From an uncultured Rhodospirillaceae bacterium (lineage in GTDB: Bacteria; Pseudomonadota; Alphaproteobacteria; Rhodospirillales; Magnetospirillaceae), in the NCBI GenBank assembly GCA_903941105.1, contig CAJANL010000001.1, positions 1 through 47,080 of the forward strand: DNA of 47,080 nucleotides, given 5' to 3'. Shown piece after piece: positions 8,323 through 16,191 of the stretch; the stretch's first letter is position 1; each line of letters opens with the position of its first letter. Under the pieces are notes generated by a model. The model searched no databases. It worked only from the letters and a program-made list of their open reading frames with translations, and was not told the DNA's origin. The translations under genes and the position numbers were made by a program.

Positions 8323-9443
8323 GCGTTGTCCCCTGCCGTTGGAGGTCGAGACAGGCCAATGCGCAGGCGCGAGCGCACTGCCGCCATGGTGTCGGCCACC
8401 AGCCGCGTGCCGGCCGCGAGGCTGAACGGATACGCGGTCAGCGAGACGAACTGGTGTTCGTCCGTCCCCCACTGGCGGATCCATCCGTCGCTGACGCCCA
8501 TGAATTCGCAGCTTCGCAGTCCGCGCTTGGCCGCGTAGGCTATGCTGTCCACCAGCAGCAGGACGCCGGGCGAACAGCGGGCGAATTCTTCGTCAAAGCC
8601 GATTTTCAGGAGCCAATAGCTGTTTCCGGTTTCGATTGCCAACTGCATGGCGGCCGCCTTGCCGCCGATCTTCAGCCGGGCGATCCGCAGGCATCTGGAC
8701 TCGCAGGCGGCTTCGGCGTAGCGGCGGAAGAATGTGCCCAGCTTCCTGTCGTGCAGCAGGGCCGTGCCATTGCGCCCCTTCCATCCCGAAGCTTCCACCG
8801 TGAAGGCCTCGTCCAGCAGCAGGCCAAGCTCCCTCGGCTTCGGAGTGATGATTTCCGAGAGGATGCCGCCCCGGCCCTCCGCGTGACGGCGGGCACGGCG
8901 GAGGTCGGACTGTCGGCCCACATTGATGTGCCGTTCGGGATGTTCCCAACTTCGGTCGAGGGCGATCCACGGGCAGGGAGCCGCCGGACGGCAAAGGACG
9001 ATGCCCTTACCACGATAGGCGGCCGTCAGTGCTGCGGGGACGGGTGAGTCCGCCCGTACACGGGCAAGCCGGAGGGGAGTCGGCATCTGGGCCAGGTCGG
9101 CGCACAGCCGGAACAGGCTTTCCTCGTCGGCATAGAGAAAATCGCCCGGCTCGTAGAGAATGGATTGTCCGATCAACTCCAGCGGGGCCGCCCATCCCTT
9201 TTCCCGCGCCAGCGGTGCTATTGCGCTGATGGTCGGCGAGCCGAACGCCAGTGCTTGAGGGGACTGATTCGGCGAAAATACTTCCGCGCAGCACTCTGCC
9301 CAGTCATAGGCCATCATGGGCGCGTCCCAATGCTTGCAGGCAAGCCTGTCCCAAGCCGCTTTTGCCACCCCCAGCGGGTCACTCGCGCTGTCTGGTGCCG
9401 ATGAGGATACCCGCTGTCTCGCGGTTCCTGGCGTAATTTTCAT
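8307..9443 (-). CDS. GNAT/FemAB-like acyltransferase (CelD/BcsL type)
   Basis: 378-residue protein resembling the CelD/BcsL-FemAB acyltransferase group, with a duplicated GNAT fold. C-terminal half phrases: LRIARLKIGGKAAAMQLAIE, YWLLKIGFDEEFARCSPGVL (the acyl-CoA-binding region) and LRSCEFMGVSDGWIRQW. Members often acylate polysaccharides or small molecules; the substrate here is unknown. It is the first gene of a two-gene unit with the PRODH-type protein. The start ATG at 9443 (MKITPGTARQ) is the only early one. The promoter would lie in 9444-9700. Confidence 0.65.
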   Translation of the reverse strand: MKITPGTARQRVSSSAPDSASDPLGVAKAAWDRLACKHWDAPMMAYDWAECCAEVFSPNQSPQALAFGSPTISAIAPLAREKGWAAPLELIGQSILYEPGDFLYADEESLFRLCADLAQMPTPLRLARVRADSPVPAALTAAYRGKGIVLCRPAAPCPWIALDRSWEHPERHINVGRQSDLRRARRHAEGRGGILSEIITPKPRELGLLLDEAFTVEASGWKGRNGTALLHDRKLGTFFRRYAEAACESRCLRIARLKIGGKAAAMQLAIETGNSYWLLKIGFDEEFARCSPGVLLLVDSIAYAAKRGLRSCEFMGVSDGWIRQWGTDEHQFVSLTAYPFSLAAGTRLVADTMAAVRSRLRIGLSRPPTAGDNACKSR

Positions 9444-9712
9444 CTGATCCTCGGGGCGGATTTTATGGCCGGCTGGCGCTTCGCGACGAAGCGTCAGCCT
9501 TTGCCGGACCTCCGTGACCTAAATGGGGCGACGCCCGTGCGAGAGGCAAACAGGCGTGAGACAATAGGTCCGGAGTTGTGTGGTGCGCATGGTCGCACAC
9601 GTCGTTTGGCCCCGCCGCCATATCGGCAATCGCATCGTCGGGAGGATGGTTACGGCCAATGACTATGGCGCAGCCGACATGCCTCTTGGACGGACGAGAA
9701 GGGCGAGGCGTT
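9444..9712. other. Gene-poor stretch upstream of the GNAT gene
   Basis: Together with 9794-10244 this forms an 800-base gap broken only by the integrase scrap. Short overlapping ORFs occur here but none has a family motif, good ribosome site or sustained codon bias. It must hold the leftward promoter of the GNAT-PRODH unit. Confidence 0.4.
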
Positions 9713-9793
9713 CTACTCGGCCACAAGTCGGCGGAGATGGCGGCGCTATACCGGGACAAGCGGCGTGACGAGTGGATACAGGTTCCGGAGTGA
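9713..9793 (+). pseudogene. Tyrosine recombinase/integrase C-terminal remnant
   Basis: About 26 residues, LLGHKSAEMAALYRDKRRDE followed by WIQVPE and a stop. This is the LGHKS-x-x-MT-x-x-Y box and tail of phage-type integrases, which contains the catalytic His and Tyr. No upstream catalytic Arg region is visible in any frame, so only the 3' end survives. It lies 147 bases from the second direct repeat. Confidence 0.6.
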
Positions 9794-9939
9794 GCGGGAC
9801 CGAAACGAATTCTCCCGAATTGACGCGTAAGTATTTGATTTCATTGAAGCGCAATTGGTTGCTTTTGACCGCTCCGCTGGCGCCAAGCCGTCCATCATCA
9901 TATTGTTTTTATTGCCGGTTTCGGCGCTTTTCCCCGGCT

Positions 9940-9963
9940 TGCATGGTCTGCGCGGTGCATTGA
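9940..9963 (+). repeat. Direct repeat copy 2 (possible attR)
   Basis: TGCATGGTCTGCGCGGTGCA followed by TTGA, encoding CMVCAVH-stop, i.e. the hydrogenase L2 motif without the rest of the gene. The upstream bases do not match hupV, so the similarity starts sharply at TGC. The surrounding 9800-10100 is clearly more A/T-rich than the flanks and has no gene. Confidence 0.5.
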
Positions 9964-10244
9964 AGAAATCGCAAGAAATTCCGATGTGATAGGAGTGCTC
10001 GCCCATCATGTTGCCGCTATAGCTGTCGTTGATATGTCATGTTGCTATTAGCTGTGATTTCAGCGCAAGATTGCATGTAAGTTAAGCTACAATGCCGTTG
10101 CCCTCACATGCTCGGCAAGTACGTCTTCACCGATCACTTGTTCTCGACTAAGCTGCGGACGGTGCAGTCGACCGCCGGCTTGGCCGACGTGGTCGAGATC
10201 AGCGTCATCGTCGCTTTCTGTTCGGATTGAGAAGGACAAGCTAC

Positions 10245-10991
10245 ATGCCTCGACGGCTCCTGAGTGCCGCAGCGCTGTTTGGTTTGGCAGTAGCCGGGTC
10301 GTCCGTCGCCGCGGGCGACGACAAGGAGTCGTTGTTCTGGCAATCCATCCAGGGCAGCCGGGATGTCTTGGACTACCAGGATTATCTCTCCCAGTTTCCC
10401 AACGGCACCTTCGCCGTGTTGGCGAGGAACCGGGTCGGCGAGTTGCAGGGCAAGCGGGCCGCGGCACCGGAACCGCCGCACCCGAACGTCGCCGTCGACG
10501 CCACCGACCGCGAGATGGTCGCCGGCCGGAAAGTGGCGGTGCGCGCGGAGCCCGACGCCAAGGCCAAGGCCGTCGCCACCCTGGATGAAGGCCAGTCCAT
10601 CCAGGTGATCGGCAAGGTCAGGGGCGAGAACTGGATGGTGGTCACCCGCAAGGGTTTGGCTTCGGGATATGTGGTGGCCGATGCGCTGGAGGACCCGGCG
10701 GCCTATGGCAGCCGGGTCGCCAAGGTGGAGGCCGAGCGGCAGCGGGCCGAGGCGGAAGCGGCGGCCGCCGAGGCCGCTCGGGTCCAGGCGGACGTGGCGG
10801 CCGCCGAGGCCGCCAGGGCACAGGCGGAAGCGGCCCGCCAAGCCGCGGCCCGCGCCCCCGTCTTCACTGCGCAGCCACAGGCGGTGTTCAGCATCACAGC
10901 GGCCCCCGTCCAGGGCGCTCCGTCCCAGCCTCTTCCCGCTGGCACCGAGCAGATGAGGGCCCTCGAAGCCTATATAAATTCGAGGCGCTGA
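10245..10991 (+). CDS. Exported SH3-domain protein with coiled-coil tail
   Basis: 248 residues. Signal peptide about 1-22 (RRLLSAAALFGLAVAGSSVAA), then KESLFWQSIQGSRDVLDYQD-type repeat unit (about 26-65), a bacterial SH3-like domain (about 85-150; VAVRAEPDAKAKAVATLDEG, then VIGKVRGENWMVV), and an Ala/Glu/Arg heptad-like region (about 160-205). The WQSIQG unit plus SH3 also occurs in the caspase-NirS fusion at 44777-47080 in the same order, so they share a module; here the caspase part is absent. ATG 10245 has GAGAAGG upstream and gives a clean signal peptide. Probably periplasmic; a wall- or protein-binding role is inferred. Confidence 0.75.
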   Translation: MPRRLLSAAALFGLAVAGSSVAAGDDKESLFWQSIQGSRDVLDYQDYLSQFPNGTFAVLARNRVGELQGKRAAAPEPPHPNVAVDATDREMVAGRKVAVRAEPDAKAKAVATLDEGQSIQVIGKVRGENWMVVTRKGLASGYVVADALEDPAAYGSRVAKVEAERQRAEAEAAAAEAARVQADVAAAEAARAQAEAARQAAARAPVFTAQPQAVFSITAAPVQGAPSQPLPAGTEQMRALEAYINSRR

Positions 10992-11009
10992 CCGGAGAGA
11001 TTCCGACCG

Positions 11010-11282
11010 ATGCTGAAATGGCCGAAGATTGTGGCGCCGCCCGTGGCCCTCGCCGGAGGCCCGATGGCCTATGTTCAGCTGGACACTGTTCCCACCACCC
11101 GGACGATGACGGTCGCGCAGGCGGAGACGACCGCCGACGCCAGGGTCGGCACCATCGGCTGGAGCAAGGCGCCGACGGCCGAGGCCATCGACGCCGGTCG
11201 TGCGCCGCGTCACGGTTGGCGTTGGCCTGTGTTCAGGATCTCGTCGCCTTGGTCATCATTTCGGCCAGACGCTCGGGCATGA
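11010..11282 (+). CDS. Hypothetical, probably truncated exported protein
   Basis: 90-residue ORF starting MLKWPKIVAPPVALAGGPMA, 18 bases after the SH3 gene, with GGAGAG before it. The start resembles an N-terminal membrane anchor and residues 1-65 have normal GC-rich coding character. The last part (from about 11215) runs antisense over the end of the receiver gene and looks non-native, so the gene may have lost its 3' end in a rearrangement. No family recognised. Confidence 0.35.
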   Translation: MLKWPKIVAPPVALAGGPMAYVQLDTVPTTRTMTVAQAETTADARVGTIGWSKAPTAEAIDAGRAPRHGWRWPVFRISSPWSSFRPDARA

Positions 11283-11613
11283 GGGGCTTCAGCACATAGC
11301 CCTTGGCGCCGGCCTTCAGTGAATCGACCACCATGCGTTCCTGGCCGCGCGACGTCACCATGATGATCAGGGCGGCGGGGAACTCGGCGAGGATGCGGCG
11401 GGTTGCCTCGACGCCGTCGATGTCGGGCATGGTGATGTCCATGGTGACGAGATCGGGGGAACAGGTGCGGTAGGCATCCAGCGCCTCATGCCCCGAGGTG
11501 GCGACGCCCACCACCCGATGGCCGATCTGCTCGATCATGGCCGTCAGCTTCTTCACCGTCACCCGCGAATCTTCGACGACGAGCACGCGCAGTGATGGGG
11601 CGGCATTGACCAT
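11233..11613 (-). CDS. CheY-like single-domain response regulator
   Basis: 126-residue receiver domain with no output domain. Acidic pocket in VVEDSR, phosphoacceptor Asp in VTMDITMPDIDG, Thr/Ser switch in IIMVTSRG, and the conserved Lys in YVLKPL. The start is ATG 11613 (MVNAAPSLRVLVVEDSR); longer frames reach back to 11706 without support. No histidine kinase is adjacent, so it is an orphan in this window. CheY-like proteins of this type act in chemotaxis or as phosphorelay intermediates. It is divergent from the protease operon starting at 11799. Confidence 0.88.
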   Translation of the reverse strand: MVNAAPSLRVLVVEDSRVTVKKLTAMIEQIGHRVVGVATSGHEALDAYRTCSPDLVTMDITMPDIDGVEATRRILAEFPAALIIMVTSRGQERMVVDSLKAGAKGYVLKPLMPERLAEMMTKATRS

Positions 11614-11798
11614 GAGTTGGGCTTTCTTCGCGGTACCACGACCTCGCCGCATGATGCCACAGGACCGCACGTTGAAACATGCGGAAAAGGCACGTACCCT
11701 CGCCAAAAGCGTTCATTCGCCGAAGTCTCTCTGCCGCTCGCGCCAAAAAAGATTCGGCGGCCGTCATAAAGAGGGTGCGAGCCGAGAGGAACAGTCCC

Positions 11799-13451
11799 AT
11801 GGGTGCCTTGCCTGCGAGAACGGTGATCTTCCTGAGCCTGGCGTTGCTGGCTCCATGGGTGCCCGCCGGTGCCAGGACCGAGCCGGCGCCCTCTGCCGAG
11901 TTGGCGCGCGGCCTGATCGAGGCCGAACGCTTCGACGAGGCGGTGGGGGTTCTCAAGGCGCTGAATGCCGACACCACCACCGCCGCCGCCGAGATCGACC
12001 TGCTGTTCGGCCGCATCTACCTGGCCATCGGCAAGCCCGCCAAGTCGGAACCCTTCTTCGAGCGCGCCCTGACGACCTCGCTGGAGGGGGAGGGCGAGGC
12101 CTATCTCGGCCTCGCCGAGGCGCAATTGGCCCAGGGCCAGATCGCCAAGGCCCGCCGTAATGCCGGCCACGCCGTCAAGAGCGACCCCGATCTGGTGGCC
12201 GCCCATCTGGTTCTGGCCCGCGCCGACCAGCGGGTCGGGCAGGGCAGGGAGGCGTTGGCCCGCCTGCGCAAGCTGCAGCAGGACCGTCCCGACGCCGAGG
12301 ATGTGGCGGTGGTGCTGGCGCGCTACCTGTCGCAGCAGGACGGCCCGGTCGCCGGTGTCGCCGAACTGGAGCGGTTCACCGGCCTCTATCCCACTGCCGC
12401 TCGGGCGCAGGATGCCCTGGGCCAGTTGTTGTGGGCCGGCGGCCGCAAGGCCGAGGCGGTGCAGGCCCGCACCCTGGCCGGTCAACTCTACCGCGAGCGC
12501 GGTCAGGTCGGCCGGGCCGAGGCCATGGCGGTGTGGCTGAAGGCGGTCGATCCCGAGGGCCGCATGGCCCGCGAGGTCAAGCGCGCCGAGCCGCCGGTGT
12601 CCGCTCCCGCTCCCGTTCCCACTCCCACTGTCCGCGAACCCGCCCGCGAGCCGCCGCGCCCGGTGCCGCAGCCGCGTCCGCCGGTGGAGGCTGAAGTGTT
12701 GCCGCCGGCGCCGGCCCCGATCCAGGTGCCGATCCAGGCGCCGGTCCGTGAGGTCCGCAAGGCGCGTCCGCCCGCCGCCGTGCTGCCGCAGCCCGAGCCG
12801 CTGCCCTTCACCCCCGGCTCGGCCATCATGACCGGCAGCGGCGTGGTGCTGGAGGGCGGCCGCCAGATCATCACCAACCGCCATGTCGTCGAGGGCATGC
12901 GCAGCATCGCGGTGCGCAACGGCACCGGCTATGTTCGCACCGCCCGCATCGTCAAGCTGTCGAGCGACGACGATCTCGCCTTGCTGGAAATCGATCGCCC
13001 GTTCCCCGAGGGCGCGGTGATGCCCATTGCCGACATCGTCGAGCCGGCCACCGGGCGGGCCGCCATCGTCATGGGCTATCCCATGATCGGCCTGTTCGGC
13101 GACGAGCAGCCGGCCTTGACCGAGGGCATCGTCGCCAAGACCCTGGGCCTCGGCAACGACCCCAACACCTTCCAGATGACTGCCAAGATCAACAAGGGCA
13201 ACTCGGGCGGGCCGGTGTTCGACCGCCGCGGCCGTCTGTTGGGCGTCATCGTCGGCAAGACCGACACCGCCGGCCTGTTCGAGAAGAGCGGTGCCATGGT
13301 GGAGGACATCAATCTCGGCATCAAGGGTGGCCGCATCCTGCGCTTCCTCGGCAAGCCGGCCTCCGCCGGCCAGGGTGGCCCGGAAATGGGGCTGGAGGAG
13401 CTCTACCAGGAGATGCTGCCCCGTGCCGTGCTGATCGCGGCCCAGAAATGA
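11799..13451 (+). CDS. Exported TPR protein with trypsin-like serine protease domain
   Basis: 550 residues. Signal peptide about 1-26, a series of tetratricopeptide repeats (about 30-255), a Pro/Val-rich linker (about 265-325), then a chymotrypsin/DegP-like protease domain. The catalytic triad is complete: His362 in NRHVV, Asp392 in DDLALLEI, Ser469 in NKGNSGGPVF. No PDZ domain follows, unlike DegP. Probably a periplasmic protease or scaffold-recruited processing enzyme. ATG 11799 has GAGAGGA upstream. It is the first of five overlapping or closely spaced genes ending with a caspase-like peptidase, so the two proteases are likely to act together. Confidence 0.8.
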   Translation: MGALPARTVIFLSLALLAPWVPAGARTEPAPSAELARGLIEAERFDEAVGVLKALNADTTTAAAEIDLLFGRIYLAIGKPAKSEPFFERALTTSLEGEGEAYLGLAEAQLAQGQIAKARRNAGHAVKSDPDLVAAHLVLARADQRVGQGREALARLRKLQQDRPDAEDVAVVLARYLSQQDGPVAGVAELERFTGLYPTAARAQDALGQLLWAGGRKAEAVQARTLAGQLYRERGQVGRAEAMAVWLKAVDPEGRMAREVKRAEPPVSAPAPVPTPTVREPAREPPRPVPQPRPPVEAEVLPPAPAPIQVPIQAPVREVRKARPPAAVLPQPEPLPFTPGSAIMTGSGVVLEGGRQIITNRHVVEGMRSIAVRNGTGYVRTARIVKLSSDDDLALLEIDRPFPEGAVMPIADIVEPATGRAAIVMGYPMIGLFGDEQPALTEGIVAKTLGLGNDPNTFQMTAKINKGNSGGPVFDRRGRLLGVIVGKTDTAGLFEKSGAMVEDINLGIKGGRILRFLGKPASAGQGGPEMGLEELYQEMLPRAVLIAAQK

Positions 13452-14275
13452 GTCCGGCCATGACCCGCCCCCTCGTCGCCCTCGTCCTGCTGCTGGCCCT
13501 GCCGGCTCCGGCCGCGGCCGAGTGGGTGCGCGCCACCGGCAGCTTCCTGTTCCCGCCCGTCATGCCCGAGGCCGAGGCCTGCCAGGCCGCCGAGGAGCGC
13601 GCCCGCGCCGACGCGGTGCGGCAGGTCGGCGGCGAGACCCTGGCCGCCGAGGACATCCTGCGCTGCACCGAGCAGGGCGACGAGGCCGACTGCGCCAGGA
13701 ACTCGACGGTCTGGACGGCTGTGGGGGGCGATATTCGCGCCGTGCGGGGCCGTACGGTGGAGACGGCGGCCGAGGTCGAGGGCTACCGCAAATGCACCGT
13801 CGCGCTGGAGGCCGACGTCAAGGTGGCCGAGGGCAGGGCCGATCCCGGCTTCGACCTGGGGGTGGCGCTGAACAACGCGGTGTTCCGCGACGGCGAGGCC
13901 CTGGTGGTGTCGTTGAAGCCGAGCCAGCCCATGGCGGTGCAGATCTTTCAGTGGCTGCCCTATGAGAAGGGCGAGGCCCAGATCGCCCGCATCTTCCCCA
14001 ACGCCTTCGACACCGCCGAGCGCATCGACAGGCCCGTCACCGTGCCCACCGATACCGCCGCCCGCCGTTACGCCATGAAGGTGGGCTTTCCCGTCGGCAT
14101 GCCCGCCAGGCGCAAGATGGTGGATGAGTACCTGATGGTGGTGGCGACCCGCAAGCCGGTGAATTTCCGCGATGCCTATTCGCTGGACGACTTCAACCGC
14201 CTGCTGTCCGAACTGCCGCGCGGCGACCGCCGCATCGTGCGCCGCGCCTACAACATCGTCAGGGGGGGCGAATGA
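13448..14275 (+). CDS. DUF4384 domain exported protein
   Basis: 275 residues with a signal peptide (about 1-24). A DUF4384-like beta domain occupies about 135-230: GEALVVSLKPSQPMAVQIFQ, then GEAQIARIFPNAFDTAERID. DUF4384 is often fused to or encoded beside caspase-like peptidases, serine kinases and CsgG/LpoB-like lipoproteins; its molecular role is not known to me. The N-terminal part has paired cysteines (CQAAEE, DILRCTEQGDEADC). It starts four bases inside the protease gene and overlaps the next gene, so it is translationally coupled to both. Confidence 0.65.
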   Translation: MSPAMTRPLVALVLLLALPAPAAAEWVRATGSFLFPPVMPEAEACQAAEERARADAVRQVGGETLAAEDILRCTEQGDEADCARNSTVWTAVGGDIRAVRGRTVETAAEVEGYRKCTVALEADVKVAEGRADPGFDLGVALNNAVFRDGEALVVSLKPSQPMAVQIFQWLPYEKGEAQIARIFPNAFDTAERIDRPVTVPTDTAARRYAMKVGFPVGMPARRKMVDEYLMVVATRKPVNFRDAYSLDDFNRLLSELPRGDRRIVRRAYNIVRGGE

Positions 14276-15519
14276 TGACGCGCCGCCTGTCGGCCTCAGT
14301 CTTCGCCCTGGCCTCCCTGGCCGCCTGCGCCCAGCCGCGTTTCGTCGACAAGGCGGCGGGTGAGGAGCCGGGCTCCCTGCTGGCCTATAACGAGGTCACC
14401 TTCCAGGTGCACGAGGCCTACACGGCGTCGCCGCCCGACTGCGTCGCCGTGCTGCCGCTGACGGTGAGGACCCCGGGCGAGCCGCAGGCCAGGGACGAGG
14501 ATGCCGCCAAGGTGCGCCTGTCGCTCTATGCCCACCTCGCGGCGCAGTCCAAGCGAGGCGTGCGGTTGGAGCGCGTCGATCATGTCCTGGCGGCGGCCAG
14601 GGATGACCGCAAGGCGCTGGCCGAGGGCATCAAATGTGCCGCCGTCATCGAGGGCGAGGTCACCGAATACGGCAATTCCTTCTATGGCCTGTTTTCCAAC
14701 GTCACCGCCGGGGTGTCGCTGAAGATGGTGCGTCCGGCCGACGGCGCCCTGTTGTGGGAGGGCAGCCACCTCGCCTCCAGCCGCGGCGGCAGCCTGCCGC
14801 TCGACCCCATCGGCCTCGCCATGGCCGCCATCGACGCCTTCGGCAACATGCGCGACGAGCAGATCCTGCGGGTGACCGACGATCTCGCCCGCCGGCTGGT
14901 CTCGACCATTCCCGACAACAAGGTCGCCGCCACCGACGATCCTGTAGAGCCGCCGCCGCTCAAGCCGGCCAAGGCGCCCGCCGTGGTGGACGACGTCGCC
15001 GCCGCCGAGGCGCTGCTGGCCGAGGGCGACCATGCCGGCGCCCTGGCCGCCGCCGACCGCGCCCTTGTCGCCAATCCCGACCGCTCCGACGCCCATTTCC
15101 TCAAGGGCCGCGTGCTGATGCTGGACAAGGACTACGCCGCCGCCGAGCCGGCCATCATCAAGGCGGTGGCGCTGGATCGCGGCAATGCCCGCTATCTCAA
15201 CGCGCTGGGGGCGGTGAATGCCGAGAAGGGCGCCGTCGAGCGGGCGCTGGCCGCCTACCGCATGGCCATCGACGCCGATCCGGCAAACGGCTTCGCCTGG
15301 TACAACACCGGTGTCATCCAGCTCAACGCCGGCCAGCCCCAGGAGGCCGCCGAGGCCTTCACCGGCGCCGGCATGGCCTATCTCAAGGCCGGCAACTACG
15401 CCAAGGCCGAGCGCACCCTGTCCGAACTCCGGGAGCTCGCCAAGGCGGGCATTCCGCTCGACCGCGAAATCACCGCCATCGAAGGCGCCCTGTCCGATCT
15501 TTCACGGAGGAAGTCATGA
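14272..15519 (+). CDS. Lipoprotein with GNA1162/CsgG-like domain and TPR repeats
   Basis: 415 residues. Lipobox at the N-terminus (LASLAAC), then a domain (about 50-215) resembling the GNA1162/DUF799 group, whose fold is related to CsgG and LpoB: CVAVLPLTV, KCAAVIEGEVTEYG, LLWEGSHLAS. The second half (about 240-400) is TPR repeats, for example YAAAEPAIIKAVALDRGNAR. Likely anchored to the outer membrane facing the periplasm and acting as an assembly scaffold; CsgG/LpoB-like relatives work in secretion pores or peptidoglycan synthase activation. It overlaps DUF4384 upstream and the LPP20 gene downstream by four bases each. Confidence 0.65.
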   Translation: MMTRRLSASVFALASLAACAQPRFVDKAAGEEPGSLLAYNEVTFQVHEAYTASPPDCVAVLPLTVRTPGEPQARDEDAAKVRLSLYAHLAAQSKRGVRLERVDHVLAAARDDRKALAEGIKCAAVIEGEVTEYGNSFYGLFSNVTAGVSLKMVRPADGALLWEGSHLASSRGGSLPLDPIGLAMAAIDAFGNMRDEQILRVTDDLARRLVSTIPDNKVAATDDPVEPPPLKPAKAPAVVDDVAAAEALLAEGDHAGALAAADRALVANPDRSDAHFLKGRVLMLDKDYAAAEPAIIKAVALDRGNARYLNALGAVNAEKGAVERALAAYRMAIDADPANGFAWYNTGVIQLNAGQPQEAAEAFTGAGMAYLKAGNYAKAERTLSELRELAKAGIPLDREITAIEGALSDLSRRKS

Positions 15520-16145
15520 ACCGCAGCTCCCTTTGCGCCGTGTTCGGCGCCGCCACCCTGGCCCTGGCCGGCTGCGCCTCGCCGCCGCCGGGCTCGCCGG
15601 CCTGGACCGCCCAGCAGGAGGAGAAGAAGCAGGAGGCCCGTACCGAGGCGGTCAGGGCCTCGGTGGACGAGGCGCCGTCCTGGTTCCTCAGTTCGCCGGT
15701 GGACGCCAATGCCATCTATGCGCCGGGCACCGCCACCTCGGGCGACATGCAGTTCGCCATCGACAAGGCGGTGATCGGCGCCAAGCGCTCGCTGGCCGAC
15801 CGGGTCAACAGCCGGCTGTCGGGCAAGATGAAGGAATTCATCTCCGAGACCGGCGTCGGTGAGAATGCCCAGGTGCTGAGCGAGAGCGAGCGGGTGACCT
15901 CCAACCTGATCACCGAAGTCAACGTCGCCGGCTACACCGTCACCGAGAAGAAGATCGTTCCCACCGGCAACCAGTACCGCGCCTATGTCCTGCTGCAATA
16001 CCCGCTGGGCGGCGCCAACCGCATCCTGGTGGATCAGGTCAAGAAGAACTCGGTGCTGGAGAGCAAGCTGCGGTCGTCCAAGGCCTTTCAGGACCTTGAG
16101 GCGGATATCCGCGACGCGCGGAACGAGAAGGGCAAGGCGGAATAG
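15516..16145 (+). CDS. LPP20-family lipoprotein
   Basis: 209 residues with a lipobox (LALAGC). The remainder resembles the LPP20/FlgP-like family: APSWFLSSPVDANAIYAPGT, then DMQFAIDKAVIGAKRSLADR and a VNVAGYTVTEKKIVPTGNQY strand. Such lipoproteins form outer-membrane rings or collars with CsgG-like partners. CGGAGG lies six bases before ATG 15516. It overlaps the GNA1162/TPR lipoprotein and is followed after 46 bases by the caspase gene. Specific role unknown. Confidence 0.7.
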   Translation: MNRSSLCAVFGAATLALAGCASPPPGSPAWTAQQEEKKQEARTEAVRASVDEAPSWFLSSPVDANAIYAPGTATSGDMQFAIDKAVIGAKRSLADRVNSRLSGKMKEFISETGVGENAQVLSESERVTSNLITEVNVAGYTVTEKKIVPTGNQYRAYVLLQYPLGGANRILVDQVKKNSVLESKLRSSKAFQDLEADIRDARNEKGKAE

Positions 16146-16191
16146 CCGCCGGCCGGTTAGCTCGTGACACCTGGCAGAAGGCCTTGTGCAG

